Shown: in pieces, positions 8,489 through 17,091 of the stretch
Layout: each line of letters opens with the position of its first letter
Numbering within the stretch: position 1 is the stretch's first letter
Source of the DNA: TMED88 sp964515335
Lineage (GTDB): Bacteria; Myxococcota_A; UBA9160; UBA4427
DNA length: 64,000 nucleotides
Direction of reading: 5' to 3'
Assembly: GCA_964515335.1 (NCBI GenBank)
Contig: CAZETS010000025.1
Location: forward strand, 3,731-67,730
The notes under the pieces: model-generated
Database searches by the model: none
Told to the model about the DNA's origin: nothing
Seen by the model: only the letters and a program-made list of their open reading frames with translations
Program-made: the position numbers and the translations under genes

Positions 8489-9955
8489 TCAATCGCTTCG
8501 AAACACCGGCGCGAGCTCTCGGTAGAGCCGCCGGTACTCGCGGTAGCGGGGGGCGAGTGCCTCGGCCAGCGTCGCGTCGGGCTCGATCACCTGCTCGATC
8601 GGCGGTGCGCTGCAGACCGCGTCGGGCGCCTCTCCGGTTTTGGCCAGGCGGGCGAGCCGCGCGGCGCCGAAAGCCGGGCCCACCTCGGCGTCGGCCGCGT
8701 AGGCGAGCGGCCGGCCGAGCGCCGAAGCCAGGATCCGCCCCCACGCCGGACTGCGCGCCCCGCCCCCGACGACCACGACGTCGCCGATGGACGCACCGGC
8801 GTCCTCGAGCGCGCCCTGCCCGTCGCGCAGCGCGAAGGCAACGCCCTCGAGCACCGCTCGGGTCAGGTCGGGTCGGCGATGGTCGAGCGTGAGTCCGAAG
8901 AACACCCCCCGCGCGTGGGGGTCGTTGTGCGGCGTTCGCTCGCCCGAGAGATACGGCAGGAAGAGGGGCGGTGCGACGACCCGGTCGGCCTCGTCGAGTT
9001 CGGCGAGCAGCGCCTCCTCGCTGCGGGCGCCGCCGGCGGCCACCCACCACGCCAGGCTGCCCGCCGCCGAGAGGATCACCGACATCTGATGCCAACGACC
9101 CGGCAAGGCGTGGCAGAACGCGTGCACGGCGCCTCGTGGATTCGGTGCGAACGCGTCGCCCGCGACGAACAGCACGCCCGAGGTGCCGAGGGCGAGCAGC
9201 CCCTGACCGGCCGCCACCACACCGGCCCCGACCGCGCCGGCCGCCTGGTCACCGGCGCCGCCAGCCACGACCACGTTCCTCGCCATCCCCCAGCGGCTGG
9301 CGAGCTCGCCGCGCAGCGTTCCCGTCGGCTCGCTGCCCTCGACGAGCCCCGGCATCGCTCGAAGAGATAGACCCGTGGCGTCGAGCAGCGCCTCCGACCA
9401 GCGCCGCCGGGCCACGTCGAGCCACAGTGTGCCCGATGCGTCGGACATCTCGGAGACGTGCTCGCCGCACAGCCACAGGCGCAGGTAGTCCTTCGGCAGC
9501 AGCACGCGCTCGACGCGGCCGAAGACTTCGGGCTCGTGCTCGCGCACCCAGACGAGCTTGGGCGCCGTGAACCCGGACATCACGAGGTTGCCCGTGATCG
9601 ACTCGATGTCGGGGGCCGCCTCACGCAGTGTCAGGCACTCGGCCTCACTGCGGCCGTCGTTCCAGAGGATCGCGGGCCGCAGCGGGCGATCCGCCCGGCC
9701 GAGCAGCGTGGCCCCGTGCATCTGCCCCGAGAGCCCGATCGCCCCCACGGCGGCGAGCTCGCGGGGTCTCGCGCCGCGCAGCTCGTCGACGGCGCCGCAC
9801 GCCGCCTGCAGCCAGTCGTCGGGCGACTGCTCGGACCAACGCGGATGCGGACGCGAGACGGCGAGCGGAGCGGTCGCCTGTACGACCACCCGCTGCTCGT
9901 CGTCGACGAGCACGGCCTTGACGCCCGAAGTGCCGAGATCGATGCCGAGATACAT
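8489..9955 (-). CDS. xylB: Xylulokinase (FGGY carbohydrate kinase)
   Basis: Phosphorylates D-xylulose to xylulose-5-phosphate. 488 residues from ATG at 9955, preceded by GGGGAAG; the reading that begins at 10063 is an open extension without a site. The ATPase-fold start IDLGTSGVK, the xylulokinase-diagnostic GQMHGATLL near residue 80, and the FGGY C-terminal glycine-rich motif VVGGGARSPAW are all present. No xylose isomerase, transporter or regulator sits nearby, so the in vivo substrate could be another ketose. The subfamily call rests mainly on GQMHG. Confidence 0.9.
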   Translation of the reverse strand: MYLGIDLGTSGVKAVLVDDEQRVVVQATAPLAVSRPHPRWSEQSPDDWLQAACGAVDELRGARPRELAAVGAIGLSGQMHGATLLGRADRPLRPAILWNDGRSEAECLTLREAAPDIESITGNLVMSGFTAPKLVWVREHEPEVFGRVERVLLPKDYLRLWLCGEHVSEMSDASGTLWLDVARRRWSEALLDATGLSLRAMPGLVEGSEPTGTLRGELASRWGMARNVVVAGGAGDQAAGAVGAGVVAAGQGLLALGTSGVLFVAGDAFAPNPRGAVHAFCHALPGRWHQMSVILSAAGSLAWWVAAGGARSEEALLAELDEADRVVAPPLFLPYLSGERTPHNDPHARGVFFGLTLDHRRPDLTRAVLEGVAFALRDGQGALEDAGASIGDVVVVGGGARSPAWGRILASALGRPLAYAADAEVGPAFGAARLARLAKTGEAPDAVCSAPPIEQVIEPDATLAEALAPRYREYRRLYRELAPVFRSD

Positions 9956-10371
9956 GGGCGATTCTTCCCCGAACCCGAGAATACCCGGCGGGCCGAGCTT
10001 CCAGGGCGCCGCGAACCGCCTCCGGCCGGTGTGATTCGCTTCGCGCGCCGCACTCTGCACCAAGGTGCGTCACCGTTGCGCATCGATACCGGCAAGCTCT
10101 TGGAATTCATCCGTTTTCGCACAGCCGTGGGGCAACCGGAAGAAGCCTGTCCGGTGCATCATCCACCAGCCGAGGCTCGACGGGTCGATGCGCGGATCGG
10201 CTGGCATTGGGCAGGAGCGCGCCAACCCACTGAAAATGCTTGCAATCACGGATATCACCCGGTTTTGGCACGGGACTCGCAAACACGAAGGGCGGCGGGA
10301 GGGGGCGTTCCAGTCGGCCCGCATCGGATGTTTCCTCCGCCCGCGTTCCCATTCTTCCTGAATCCATCGAT

Positions 10372-10400
10372 GGCACGCCCCGCGCAAGCGGGGCGTTGCC
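10372..10400 (+). other. Strong GC hairpin with GCAA tetraloop in xylB-GNAT intergenic region
   Basis: An 8-bp perfect stem (10376-10383 with 10388-10395) closes on the GNRA-type loop GCAA. GGCA and TGCC extend the stem on the outside with one bulged T. There is no T-tract, and it does not follow any gene end, so it is not an ordinary terminator. The same bases contain TGGCACG followed ten bases on by GC, which resembles a sigma-54 -24/-12 element facing the GNAT gene. Confidence 0.5.
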
Positions 10401-10458
10401 AATTCTGGGGCCCGGTCTGCCACCCGAGGCCCCCTGTCGCGGTCCCCGACGGCCCCAC

Positions 10459-10464
10459 TACGCT
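10459..10464 (+). promoter_or_regulatory. Possible -10 element placed for a leaderless GNAT transcript
   Basis: TACGCT ends 8 bases before the ATG of the GNAT gene, which has no Shine-Dalgarno sequence. Transcription would begin at or within a base or two of the start codon. Confidence 0.4.
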
Positions 10465-10472
10465 GCATCCCG

Positions 10473-10931
10473 ATGGTCGACCGCCCCGCGCCGCCGCAAG
10501 TCCGGGTCTCGCTCGCGAGCCCCGACGACCTCGAGGCCTGCCTCGCGCTGCGCCACCTCGTGTTCGTCGACGAGCAGGGCGTGCCCGTCGAGCTCGAGCG
10601 CGACGAGCACGACGACACCGCCACGCACTGGGTGGCGCGAAGCGACGGCGAGATCATCGGAACGGCCCGAGCGCGTGAAATCGACGCCTGGGCGAAGGCC
10701 GAGCGGGTAGCCGTGCGCTCCGGCGAGCGCGGCCGGGGCGTCGGCCGGGCGTTGATGGCCGAGATCGAGCGCTGGGCGGCGGGCCGGCGGCTCGAGGGCG
10801 TGCGCCTGAACGCGCAGGAGGAGGCCGTCCGCTTCTATCGCCGACTCGGCTATCGCACCGAGGGCGAGCCCTTCGACGAGGCGGGCATCCCGCACGTGGC
10901 GATGTGCCGAAGCGTGTCCGGCGCGGCCTGA
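10473..10931 (+). CDS. GNAT family N-acetyltransferase
   Basis: 152 residues with the GNAT fold. The acetyl-CoA binding motif A is visible as VRSGERGRGVGRALM (about residues 73-87), followed by a helix. The motif B region VRFYRRLGYRTEGEPF contains the usual FYxxxGF-like tyrosine. The N-terminal LRHLVFVDEQGVPVELERDEHD resembles the ElaA/YjcF group of small-molecule acetyltransferases. The acceptor substrate is not predictable. The gene has no ribosome binding site, and a -10-like hexamer just before the ATG suggests a leaderless message. An oxidoreductase gene follows 37 bases later and may be co-transcribed. Confidence 0.88.
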   Translation: MVDRPAPPQVRVSLASPDDLEACLALRHLVFVDEQGVPVELERDEHDDTATHWVARSDGEIIGTARAREIDAWAKAERVAVRSGERGRGVGRALMAEIERWAAGRRLEGVRLNAQEEAVRFYRRLGYRTEGEPFDEAGIPHVAMCRSVSGAA

Positions 10932-10967
10932 GCCGGTCGGTACCATCCCAGGCGACGGAGGCGGCGG

Positions 10968-12365
10968 GTGCTCGAAGGGGTCGTCGTGGGAGCCGGCAAC
11001 CGGGGCGCCGGCGCGTACGTGCCGTGGCTGGCCGCGCGGAGGGACCTGGCGCGCATCGTGGCCGTCGCCGAGCCCGACGCCGGCCGTCGCGAGGCCTTCG
11101 CCCGACACCACGGCATCCCCAGCGAGCGCTGCTTCGAGGACGACCGCGCGCTCTTCGAGCGTCCGCGCCTCGGCGACTTCGCGATCGTAGCCACCGGCGA
11201 CGAGCACCACGTCCGGCCGGCCCTCGCCGCCCTCGAGCGCGGCTACCACGTGCTGCTCGAGAAGCCCATGGCGACTCGCGAGGACGACTGCCGACGACTC
11301 GTCGCCGCGGCGGACCGGGCGGGCCGCGTCCTGCAGATCTGCCACGTGCTGCGCTACGCGCCGCTCTTCGAGGCGATCCACCGGCAGGTGCGCGCGGGCG
11401 CGATCGGCGACGTCGTGGCGATCCAGCATGCCGAGAACGTCTCGACCTGGCATTACGCACACAGCTACGTGCGCGGTCGTTGGCGGAACGCCGGCGAGAG
11501 CTCGCCGCTCGTGCTCGCGAAGTCGTGCCACGACCTCGACATCCTCCACTGGCTGGCCGGCGCCGAGCCCGCGACCGTGTTCTCGCAGGCCCGTCCCACC
11601 GAGCTCACCGCCGCGAACCGGCCCGAGGGCGCGCCGGACCGCTGCATCGAAGGCTGCCCCCACGCCCCCCGCTGCCCCTACGACGCGGTGGCCATGTACC
11701 TGCGCGCCGACCCGCTCGCCCTCGACGTGTCCCGCACACGGCGCTCCGGCCTTCGCGGCGCGGCGATGCGGTGGGGGGCCGCTGCGCGCAGCCTCGCCCT
11801 GAAGAGCGGCGTGCCGCGCCTGGCGGAGGCCGTGCGCTGGCGCGGCTGGCCGGTCTCGACGATTACGGCCGACACCTCGCGCGCGGGCGTCGAGCAGGCC
11901 CTGCGCACCACCCGCTACGGGCTCTGCGCCTACGCGGTCGGCGACAACGATCAGCCTTCGGCCCAGGTCGTAGACGTCCGCTTCGCGAACGGCGTGGTCG
12001 CGGGCATGACGCTGCACGGGCACTCGCACCGCGAGGGCCGCTCGATCCGGGTGGACGGAACCCGGGGCAGCCTGATCGGCCGCTTCCACGTCGTCGAGCA
12101 GTGGCTCGAGACCCACGACCACAAGACCGGCCGTACGACGCGCGAGCGGTTCCCCATGGGCGAATCCGCCCACGGCGGAGGCGACCACCGGCTCTTCGCG
12201 GCATTCCTGGCGGCGCTGCGGGACGACGCCGACCCGCTGACCAACGCGCGCGAGAGCCTGGCCAGCCACTTGATGGCCTTCGCGGCCGATCGCTCGAGCC
12301 GCTCCGGGTGTGCGATGCGCCTCGTCGGGGACGCGATCGAGTCGATCGGGGAGGCCCCCGGCTAA
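10968..12365 (+). CDS. Gfo/Idh/MocA-family oxidoreductase with cysteine-containing insertion
   Basis: 465 residues, starting at GTG with a GGAGG-like site upstream. The N-terminal Rossmann fold carries VVVGAGNRGAG and the family signature LLEKPMA near residue 97. The alpha/beta C-terminal domain has KSCHDLDILHWLAG, which contains the family's catalytic-type histidine. The family acts on sugars, inositols and similar polyols with NAD(P). The domain is interrupted around residues 225-240 by a cysteine cluster (CIEGCPHAPRCPY) seen in a subset of Gfo/Idh/MocA proteins, possibly a structural metal site. It probably follows the GNAT gene in one transcript. Substrate unknown. Confidence 0.88.
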   Translation: MLEGVVVGAGNRGAGAYVPWLAARRDLARIVAVAEPDAGRREAFARHHGIPSERCFEDDRALFERPRLGDFAIVATGDEHHVRPALAALERGYHVLLEKPMATREDDCRRLVAAADRAGRVLQICHVLRYAPLFEAIHRQVRAGAIGDVVAIQHAENVSTWHYAHSYVRGRWRNAGESSPLVLAKSCHDLDILHWLAGAEPATVFSQARPTELTAANRPEGAPDRCIEGCPHAPRCPYDAVAMYLRADPLALDVSRTRRSGLRGAAMRWGAAARSLALKSGVPRLAEAVRWRGWPVSTITADTSRAGVEQALRTTRYGLCAYAVGDNDQPSAQVVDVRFANGVVAGMTLHGHSHREGRSIRVDGTRGSLIGRFHVVEQWLETHDHKTGRTTRERFPMGESAHGGGDHRLFAAFLAALRDDADPLTNARESLASHLMAFAADRSSRSGCAMRLVGDAIESIGEAPG

Positions 12366-12419
12366 GCCCCGAGCCGGCGCCCGGTCGATTCCAGCGGGCG
12401 CGGCTGACGCGCGCTGCCG

Positions 12420-13436
12420 TCAGTGCGGAGCGGCGAGCTGCGCGACCACGTCGGCCCAGCCTGCGGGATCGGGAGCGAACGGCGCGACGAGGCTCACGCG
12501 ATCGGCGTACGCGCCGTAGCGCTCGCGAATCCGCTGCGCGACCGTGGCCCGCGGGCCCACGATGGCGATCCGCTCGATCAGATCGACGGGCAGTCGCGCC
12601 GCCATCTCCATCCACTCGCCCCGCTTCGAGAGCCGGTTGAGCTCTTCCTGCAGATCGCCGAGGCCGTGGCACTCGAGCACCCCCCGATAGGCGGGCGTCG
12701 AGGCGTAGAAGGAGAGCTGCGCGCGGGCGCCGCCGATCGCGCGCTCGAGCTCCTCGTCGTCGTCGCCGACGGCGAGGATCACCTGGGCCGAGATCTCGAA
12801 CGAGTCGCGGGTCCGGCCCGCGGCCGCGAGGCCGCGCTCGAGAGCGGGCAGCGTGATCTGCCGGACCGAGTCGGCGGTGTGGAACGGGTGCAGGAAGAAC
12901 CCGTCGCCGACCTCCCCCGCCACCTCGGTCATCCGCGGACCGAAGCCCGCGACGAAGATCCGCGGCGGGCCCTCGGGATCGGGACCGGGATCGAAGACCG
13001 GCGTCATCAGCGTGTGGGTGTAGAACTCGCCGCGGAAGTCGAGCGGCGTGCCGGCCTGCCAGCGGTCCCAGATGGCGCGGATCGCCCGCACCAGCTCGTG
13101 CATGCGAGCCGCCGGCCGCGACCACGGGCTGCTGAAGCGCTTCTCGATGTGGGGCCGGATCTGCGATCCGAGACCCAGGATGAAGCGCCCCTTCGACTGC
13201 AGCTGCAGGTCCCAGGCGGTGTTCGCCAAGGTCATCGGATTGCGGGCGAATGCCACCGCGATGGCGGTGATCAGCTCGAGCCGTTCGGTGGCGCCGGCGG
13301 CCACGCAGAGTGGCAGGAACGGATCGTGTCGGCCCTCGAACGTGAAGCCGCCGGCGTGGCCAGCGGCCTCGAGCCTCCGGGCGAGCGGACCGGCGTCCGC
13401 CGGGTCGTCCACCAGCAGCGAGCCGTCGACCTTCAC
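12420..13436 (-). CDS. LLM-class F420-dependent oxidoreductase, TIGR03617-like
   Basis: 338 residues, a single bacterial-luciferase-like TIM barrel. GGFTFEGRHDPFLPL, ITAIAVAFARNPMTLANTAWDLQ and the flavin/F420-facing GRFILGLGSQIRPHIEKRF are typical of the actinobacterial/deltaproteobacterial TIGR03617 group. Members are predicted to use coenzyme F420, often in lipid or xenobiotic metabolism; this one has no characterised substrate. It sits 60 bases upstream of the acyl-CoA dehydrogenase end, on the same strand, so the two may be expressed together, suggesting an acyl-CoA-linked role. Confidence 0.88.
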   Translation of the reverse strand: MKVDGSLLVDDPADAGPLARRLEAAGHAGGFTFEGRHDPFLPLCVAAGATERLELITAIAVAFARNPMTLANTAWDLQLQSKGRFILGLGSQIRPHIEKRFSSPWSRPAARMHELVRAIRAIWDRWQAGTPLDFRGEFYTHTLMTPVFDPGPDPEGPPRIFVAGFGPRMTEVAGEVGDGFFLHPFHTADSVRQITLPALERGLAAAGRTRDSFEISAQVILAVGDDDEELERAIGGARAQLSFYASTPAYRGVLECHGLGDLQEELNRLSKRGEWMEMAARLPVDLIERIAIVGPRATVAQRIRERYGAYADRVSLVAPFAPDPAGWADVVAQLAAPH

Positions 13437-13496
13437 CGTGCGCTCCCGATCACCGCTGACCGACGCTCGGCCGACCAGCAGAGCCTCGGCCCAGGT

Positions 13497-14717
13497 TCAT
13501 CCAACGAGAGAAGGATCGCGCCCGAGGTCCTTGGCGATGTTCTTGTGGTGGGCCTCGAGGGTGCCGCCTCCGATCTCGAGCAGCTTGGCGTCGCGCCACA
13601 GCCGCTGGACGACGTTCTCGCCCATGTAGCCCGCCCCCCCGAGCACCTGGATGGCCGCGTCGGCGGCCCGCTTGGCGACCTGCGAGGTGAAGAGCTTCGT
13701 CGCGTCGGCCTCGATGCGCTGACCCGCCCGGCTGAACGACAGCCGTCGAGCCGTGTCGTACACGAAGGCCCGCGCCGCCGAGTACTCGGCGAAGGTCTCG
13801 GCGACGTAGCGCTGCACCTGGCCGTAATCGCGAATCGGGCGGCCGAAGCTCTTTCGCTCGTTCGCGTAGTCGACCATCACGCGAAGCGCCCGCCGGGCGA
13901 TACCGAGGCCCTGACCGGCCAACGTGATCCGCTCCATCTCGAGGTTCCGCATCATGTGCAGGGTGCCCTGGCCGATCTCGCCCAGGACGTTGGCGGCCGG
14001 CACCTCGACGCCGTCGAAGACCAGCTCGGCGGTGAACGACGCCCTCATCCCGAGCTTGTCGACCCACTTCTGGCCGAGCCGGAAGCCCTCCATGCCCTTC
14101 TCGACGATGAAGGCGGACAGCGCGCCGTCCTCGCCCTTCGCGTACACGATGAAGACGTCACCGAGGGTCTCGTCGTCGATGCCGCCGTTGGTGATGAACG
14201 TCTTCACGCCGTCGAGCACCCACGCGTCACCCCGCTGCACGGCACGCGTCCGCATGCCGAGCACGTCGGTGCCGGCATCGGGCTCGGTCATGCACATGCC
14301 CCCGATCCACTCTCCGCTCGCCGTACGCGGAAGGAGCCGATCGCGCTGCTCGTCGTTGCCGTTGACCGAGAGGTTGTGGCAGAAGAGAACCGAGTGGGCG
14401 AGCACGGCGAGCGCGAAGCCGGGGTCCGAACTCGACAGCTCCTCACTGAGCATCACGGCGGCCGTCGCGTCCAGCCCGGCGCCGCCGAAGCGCTCGGGCA
14501 CCGTGAGCCCGAGCAGGCCGAGATCGCCGGCGCGGCGGAAGAGCGCCAGGTTGAAGCGCTCGCTGCGATCGTGGTCCGCCGCCTGGGGCTCGACCTCGCG
14601 CAGGACGAACTGGCGCAACGTGTCGGCCAGCATCGCGTGGTCTTCCGTCGGCACGCGCAGGTCCAGCTCGGCGGACGATGCACCCGCCCCGTTCGGCACC
14701 TCGACGGCTTCGGCCAT
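13497..14717 (-). CDS. Acyl-CoA dehydrogenase, IVD/LCAD-type catalytic base
   Basis: 406 residues from ATG at 14717, chosen for GGAGGAAGG just upstream (an open extension to 14768 lacks one). It oxidises an acyl-CoA to the 2-enoyl-CoA and passes electrons to ETF. FAD and substrate segments MCMTEPDAGTD, TFITNG and RKSFGRPI are present. The usual MCAD/SCAD glutamate position in the C-terminal helix is glycine (IGGGT). Instead a glutamate occurs at residue 262 (LEMER), the position used by isovaleryl-CoA and long-chain dehydrogenases, so the enzyme should be active, perhaps on branched or long acyl chains. The etfBA genes at 45 kb could encode its electron acceptor. Confidence 0.93.
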   Translation of the reverse strand: MAEAVEVPNGAGASSAELDLRVPTEDHAMLADTLRQFVLREVEPQAADHDRSERFNLALFRRAGDLGLLGLTVPERFGGAGLDATAAVMLSEELSSSDPGFALAVLAHSVLFCHNLSVNGNDEQRDRLLPRTASGEWIGGMCMTEPDAGTDVLGMRTRAVQRGDAWVLDGVKTFITNGGIDDETLGDVFIVYAKGEDGALSAFIVEKGMEGFRLGQKWVDKLGMRASFTAELVFDGVEVPAANVLGEIGQGTLHMMRNLEMERITLAGQGLGIARRALRVMVDYANERKSFGRPIRDYGQVQRYVAETFAEYSAARAFVYDTARRLSFSRAGQRIEADATKLFTSQVAKRAADAAIQVLGGAGYMGENVVQRLWRDAKLLEIGGGTLEAHHKNIAKDLGRDPSLVG

Positions 14718-14769
14718 CCCTTCCTCCGGCCGCAAGCTCCGAGCCGCGGCGAGGCGGGAGGTTACCACC

Positions 14770-15453
14770 TCAGGGGGCGGATTGCGGATCGCGGGCCGGG
14801 ACCTCGCCGAGCAGGATGCCGCTCACGTACTCGCCGATCGCACCCCTCTCCTGCGGCGCCAGGCTGCTGAACACCACACCGATGTTCGGCAGCAGCTGGT
14901 AGGCGGCCTCGGCCCTCAGCGACAGGGTGCCGCTGCCCGGGAGGTCGAGCGACATGTCGAAGCAGGCGCCGAGCGGCGGCGGCGCGTCGCAGCGAAGCAG
15001 GCCACCGTTCTCCGAGATCGAGAGCAGCGAGCCGTCGAAGCGATCGCCGCGGCGAGCGCAGCGGACCGCGATGTCGGTGTCGATGCGCGGCGTCGTCCGG
15101 GGCGTGTCCTCGAAGACCTGCTGGACCAGACGGTAGACGTCGTGCAGTCCGGCCGGCCGGCGCACGGCGCCAACCACGCCGGGCTCGCCGGACGCCACGC
15201 CGTGGCGGCCGGTGAGCACGATCCTCGGCAGCCCGGCGAAGCGTTCGAGCGCCCCGCTGGCCGTCAGCTCCCGCTGCCGGGACTCGTCGACGATCAGCAG
15301 CTCGGGATCCCCGGGCGTCTGGTCGTCGTCCCATGCACCGACGTCGAGGATCCGGTAGCCGAGGCGACCGAGGATGGCGATCGCCTTGTCGACGAACGCT
15401 CGGGGGTGCGCGTGCGAGGCCAGCACGCGCTGCGCGAGAGGTTGTAGGCCCAT
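14770..15453 (-). CDS. PilZ domain protein with degenerate receiver-like N-terminus
   Basis: 227 residues. The N-terminal half (about 1-110) reads like a receiver or Rossmann-type domain: VLASHAHPRAFVDKAIAILG, ELLIVDES, RIVLTGRHG. The C-terminal half is a PilZ domain, a cyclic-di-GMP binding fold, with the arginine region RIDTDIAVRCARR and SISENGG where the consensus is (D/N)xSxxG. The first consensus residue is serine here, so nucleotide binding may be weakened. It is divergent from a PAS-like gene across 93 bases, and the two may form one signalling unit. The output is unknown. Confidence 0.8.
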   Translation of the reverse strand: MGLQPLAQRVLASHAHPRAFVDKAIAILGRLGYRILDVGAWDDDQTPGDPELLIVDESRQRELTASGALERFAGLPRIVLTGRHGVASGEPGVVGAVRRPAGLHDVYRLVQQVFEDTPRTTPRIDTDIAVRCARRGDRFDGSLLSISENGGLLRCDAPPPLGACFDMSLDLPGSGTLSLRAEAAYQLLPNIGVVFSSLAPQERGAIGEYVSGILLGEVPARDPQSAP

Positions 15454-15533
15454 ACCCCCAGTAACATCGGCTCCGCTTCGGCGACGGTTGAGTGCTCGTC
15501 GCGATCGAAAGGCCCCCGATGCTGCGATGCCGC

Positions 15534-15539
15534 TACAAT
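15534..15539 (+). promoter_or_regulatory. -10 element placed for a leaderless PAS-gene transcript
   Basis: TACAAT matches five of six consensus positions and ends 7 bases before the ATG at 15547. No Shine-Dalgarno sequence fits in the space, so the message probably begins at the start codon. No good -35 hexamer is visible. Confidence 0.5.
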
Positions 15540-15546
15540 CGTCCGA

Positions 15547-16278
15547 ATGGGGGCGAATCGCGACCTCGCGACGTGGTTGATGGGCCATCGCCAGCAGATC
15601 GAGCAGGCCCTCCAGGCTCGGCTCGGGCCTGCCGCCCCCCGGGCCTCCGGTCCCGAGGCCGAGACGCTCCGGCGCTTCCGCACCTTTGCGACCACCGTGC
15701 TGATGCGTGGCGCCGCCGCTGCGCCCGCCCTCGACGGGCTGCGCCCGAACGAGCGACGCGTCATGGCGCTGCTCGACGCCTGGGTGGAGATCGCCTCCGA
15801 GATGGCGGGCGGCGACGGACCGGAGCTGCGCGCGGCGCTGTCCGAGCCGTTGCAGCAGTTCCGGCTCGCAATCCGCAACACGCGCTCGGGCCGGCGCAGC
15901 AAGGGGACCCCGCGCGTGAGCCGCCGGGCGGTCACCGCGGCGATCGACCGGGTGGCCGACGCCTTCCTGGCGATCGACGTCCACGAGGGCACGATCGTCG
16001 ACGCGAACCCCGCGGCCGGGGCCCTGCTCGGCGTCGACCGCGACACCCTGCTCGGCATCGAGCTCGGCTCGTTCGTGCCCGCCGTCGGCCAGCCGGCCTG
16101 GTGGACGACGCTGGACGCCATCGCCGAGGACAGCGACAGCCAGCGCTTCCGGGCGGCGCTCCAGGACGCGAGCGGCGCCGAGCTCGAGCTGGAGGCGAGC
16201 GCGACGCGATTCAGCTCACGCGGGCGGACCCTCGCGCTCACCCTGCTGCGCCCGCCCGCCTTGGTGGCTCGCGCGTAG
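15547..16278 (+). CDS. Cytoplasmic PAS-domain signalling protein
   Basis: 243 residues, no membrane segment. The N-terminal 125 residues are helical, with no recognised family. The C-terminal 110 residues have a PAS-like pattern: FLAIDVHEGTIVDANPAAGALLGVDR, then a helix and a beta sheet ending in LALTLLR. No kinase, cyclase or DNA-binding domain follows, so it would work by binding a ligand or partner. The divergent PilZ gene across 93 bases is the obvious candidate for a functional link. The TACAAT box just before the ATG suggests a leaderless transcript. Confidence 0.75.
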   Translation: MGANRDLATWLMGHRQQIEQALQARLGPAAPRASGPEAETLRRFRTFATTVLMRGAAAAPALDGLRPNERRVMALLDAWVEIASEMAGGDGPELRAALSEPLQQFRLAIRNTRSGRRSKGTPRVSRRAVTAAIDRVADAFLAIDVHEGTIVDANPAAGALLGVDRDTLLGIELGSFVPAVGQPAWWTTLDAIAEDSDSQRFRAALQDASGAELELEASATRFSSRGRTLALTLLRPPALVARA

Positions 16279-16358
16279 CTCCGCCCGGCTCCCGGCCCCG
16301 CAGAGCCCGCACGGGTGCGCTAAAGATCGTCCCGCAGACATCCCGGAGGTGAGTGGTA

Positions 16359-17039
16359 GTGACGGGCCCCATCAGAGCGTTCCTCTTCTCGGCCGCCAGC
16401 CTGCTGATCGGGTTGGGCCTCGCCGCGCCGTCGGCCGCGCAGGTCCGCGGCTATGCGACGGCGTCGGTCGGCATGCTGATGCCGACCACCACCGACTACA
16501 TCAAGACGGGCATCGATCCCATCACCTCGGAGGCGACCAACGAGCTGTTGTCCGCGACCGGCGCGACCGGAACCGGGTACACGTTCGGCGGCGGCATCGG
16601 GGTCGACCTGGGCCGCGTGCGGCCCGAGTTCCGCGTCGACTACCACAAGGCTCCGTTCGAGAGCGCCTGGCCGGTACCGGGTGTCAGCGCGCAGGTGCCG
16701 CCGAGCGGCCTGCCGGTCCTCACGATGATGGGCGAGCTGCACTTCGACATCCCGCTGGTGAATGACTGGCTCGAGGTGCACGGAGGCGCCGGCCTCGGCG
16801 CCGCGCAGCTGCGCACCGACATCGCCCCCGACTGGGACATGGCGTGGTCGGGCTCCGCCGGCTTCTACATGCCGCGCTTCGACCCCTTCGGCATCGACCT
16901 CACCTACCGCTACACGGGCCTCGCCGAAGGCTTCGTCCGCAACCCGCACCCGAAATACGAGGCCACGCGCTGGCACGCCCACGAGATCTCGCTGAGCCTG
17001 CGCTTCTTCTGGGGGCCGAACCCCGAAGAAGACGAGTAG
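16359..17039 (+). CDS. Predicted outer-membrane beta-barrel protein
   Basis: 226 residues with an N-terminal signal peptide (FLFSAASLLIGLGLAAPSAAQ) and cleavage expected after SAAQ. The mature part alternates polar and hydrophobic residues and is glycine- and aromatic-rich (YTFGGGIGVDL, RPEFRVDYHK, GIDLTYRYTG). It ends HEISLSLRFFW before a short acidic tail; this strand pattern fits an OmpA/OmpW-like eight-stranded barrel. GTG at 16359 is preferred because GGAGG lies 9 bases upstream; GTG at 16353 is the alternative, only 3 bases from it. Function unknown. Confidence 0.7.
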   Translation: MTGPIRAFLFSAASLLIGLGLAAPSAAQVRGYATASVGMLMPTTTDYIKTGIDPITSEATNELLSATGATGTGYTFGGGIGVDLGRVRPEFRVDYHKAPFESAWPVPGVSAQVPPSGLPVLTMMGELHFDIPLVNDWLEVHGGAGLGAAQLRTDIAPDWDMAWSGSAGFYMPRFDPFGIDLTYRYTGLAEGFVRNPHPKYEATRWHAHEISLSLRFFWGPNPEEDE

Positions 17040-17041
17040 TC

Positions 17042-17064
17042 GGCCGCCGCGCGAGGCGGCGGCC
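17042..17064. terminator. Hairpin between convergent OMP and pntB genes
   Basis: A 9-bp perfect GC stem (17042-17050 with 17056-17064) and a five-base loop lie between two converging stop codons. No T-tract is present on either strand, so it may act with Rho or as an RNA 3' end stabiliser for both genes. Confidence 0.55.
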
Positions 17065-17091
17065 CGTGGCTCCACGCGTGCCGGGGCGCGA

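Larger units (their letters stand above)
9956..10472. other. 517-base divergent intergenic region without a convincing gene
   Basis: Lies between divergent xylB and the GNAT gene. Base composition is visibly less GC-rich around 10070-10350 than in the flanking genes. Short open frames occur on both strands, but none has a ribosome binding site, family motifs or GC-rich third positions. It holds one strong hairpin (10372-10400) and a possible -10 element at 10459. Confidence 0.6.

Noticed and set aside
10065..10361. 98-residue open frame in the xylB-GNAT gap
   Set aside because: No ribosome binding site, no domain, and a composition unlike neighbouring genes. The window is GC-rich, so chance open frames are common.
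10371..10386. Annotating TGGCACG-N4-GC as a definite sigma-54 promoter of the GNAT gene
   Set aside because: The -12 half has only GC and a final A in common with the consensus, and the bases are fully explained by the hairpin. Kept only as an alternative in the findings.
13497..14717. Acyl-CoA dehydrogenase as a dead enzyme (IGGGT instead of YEGT)
   Set aside because: The catalytic base is present at the alternative IVD/LCAD position, Glu 262 in LEMER.
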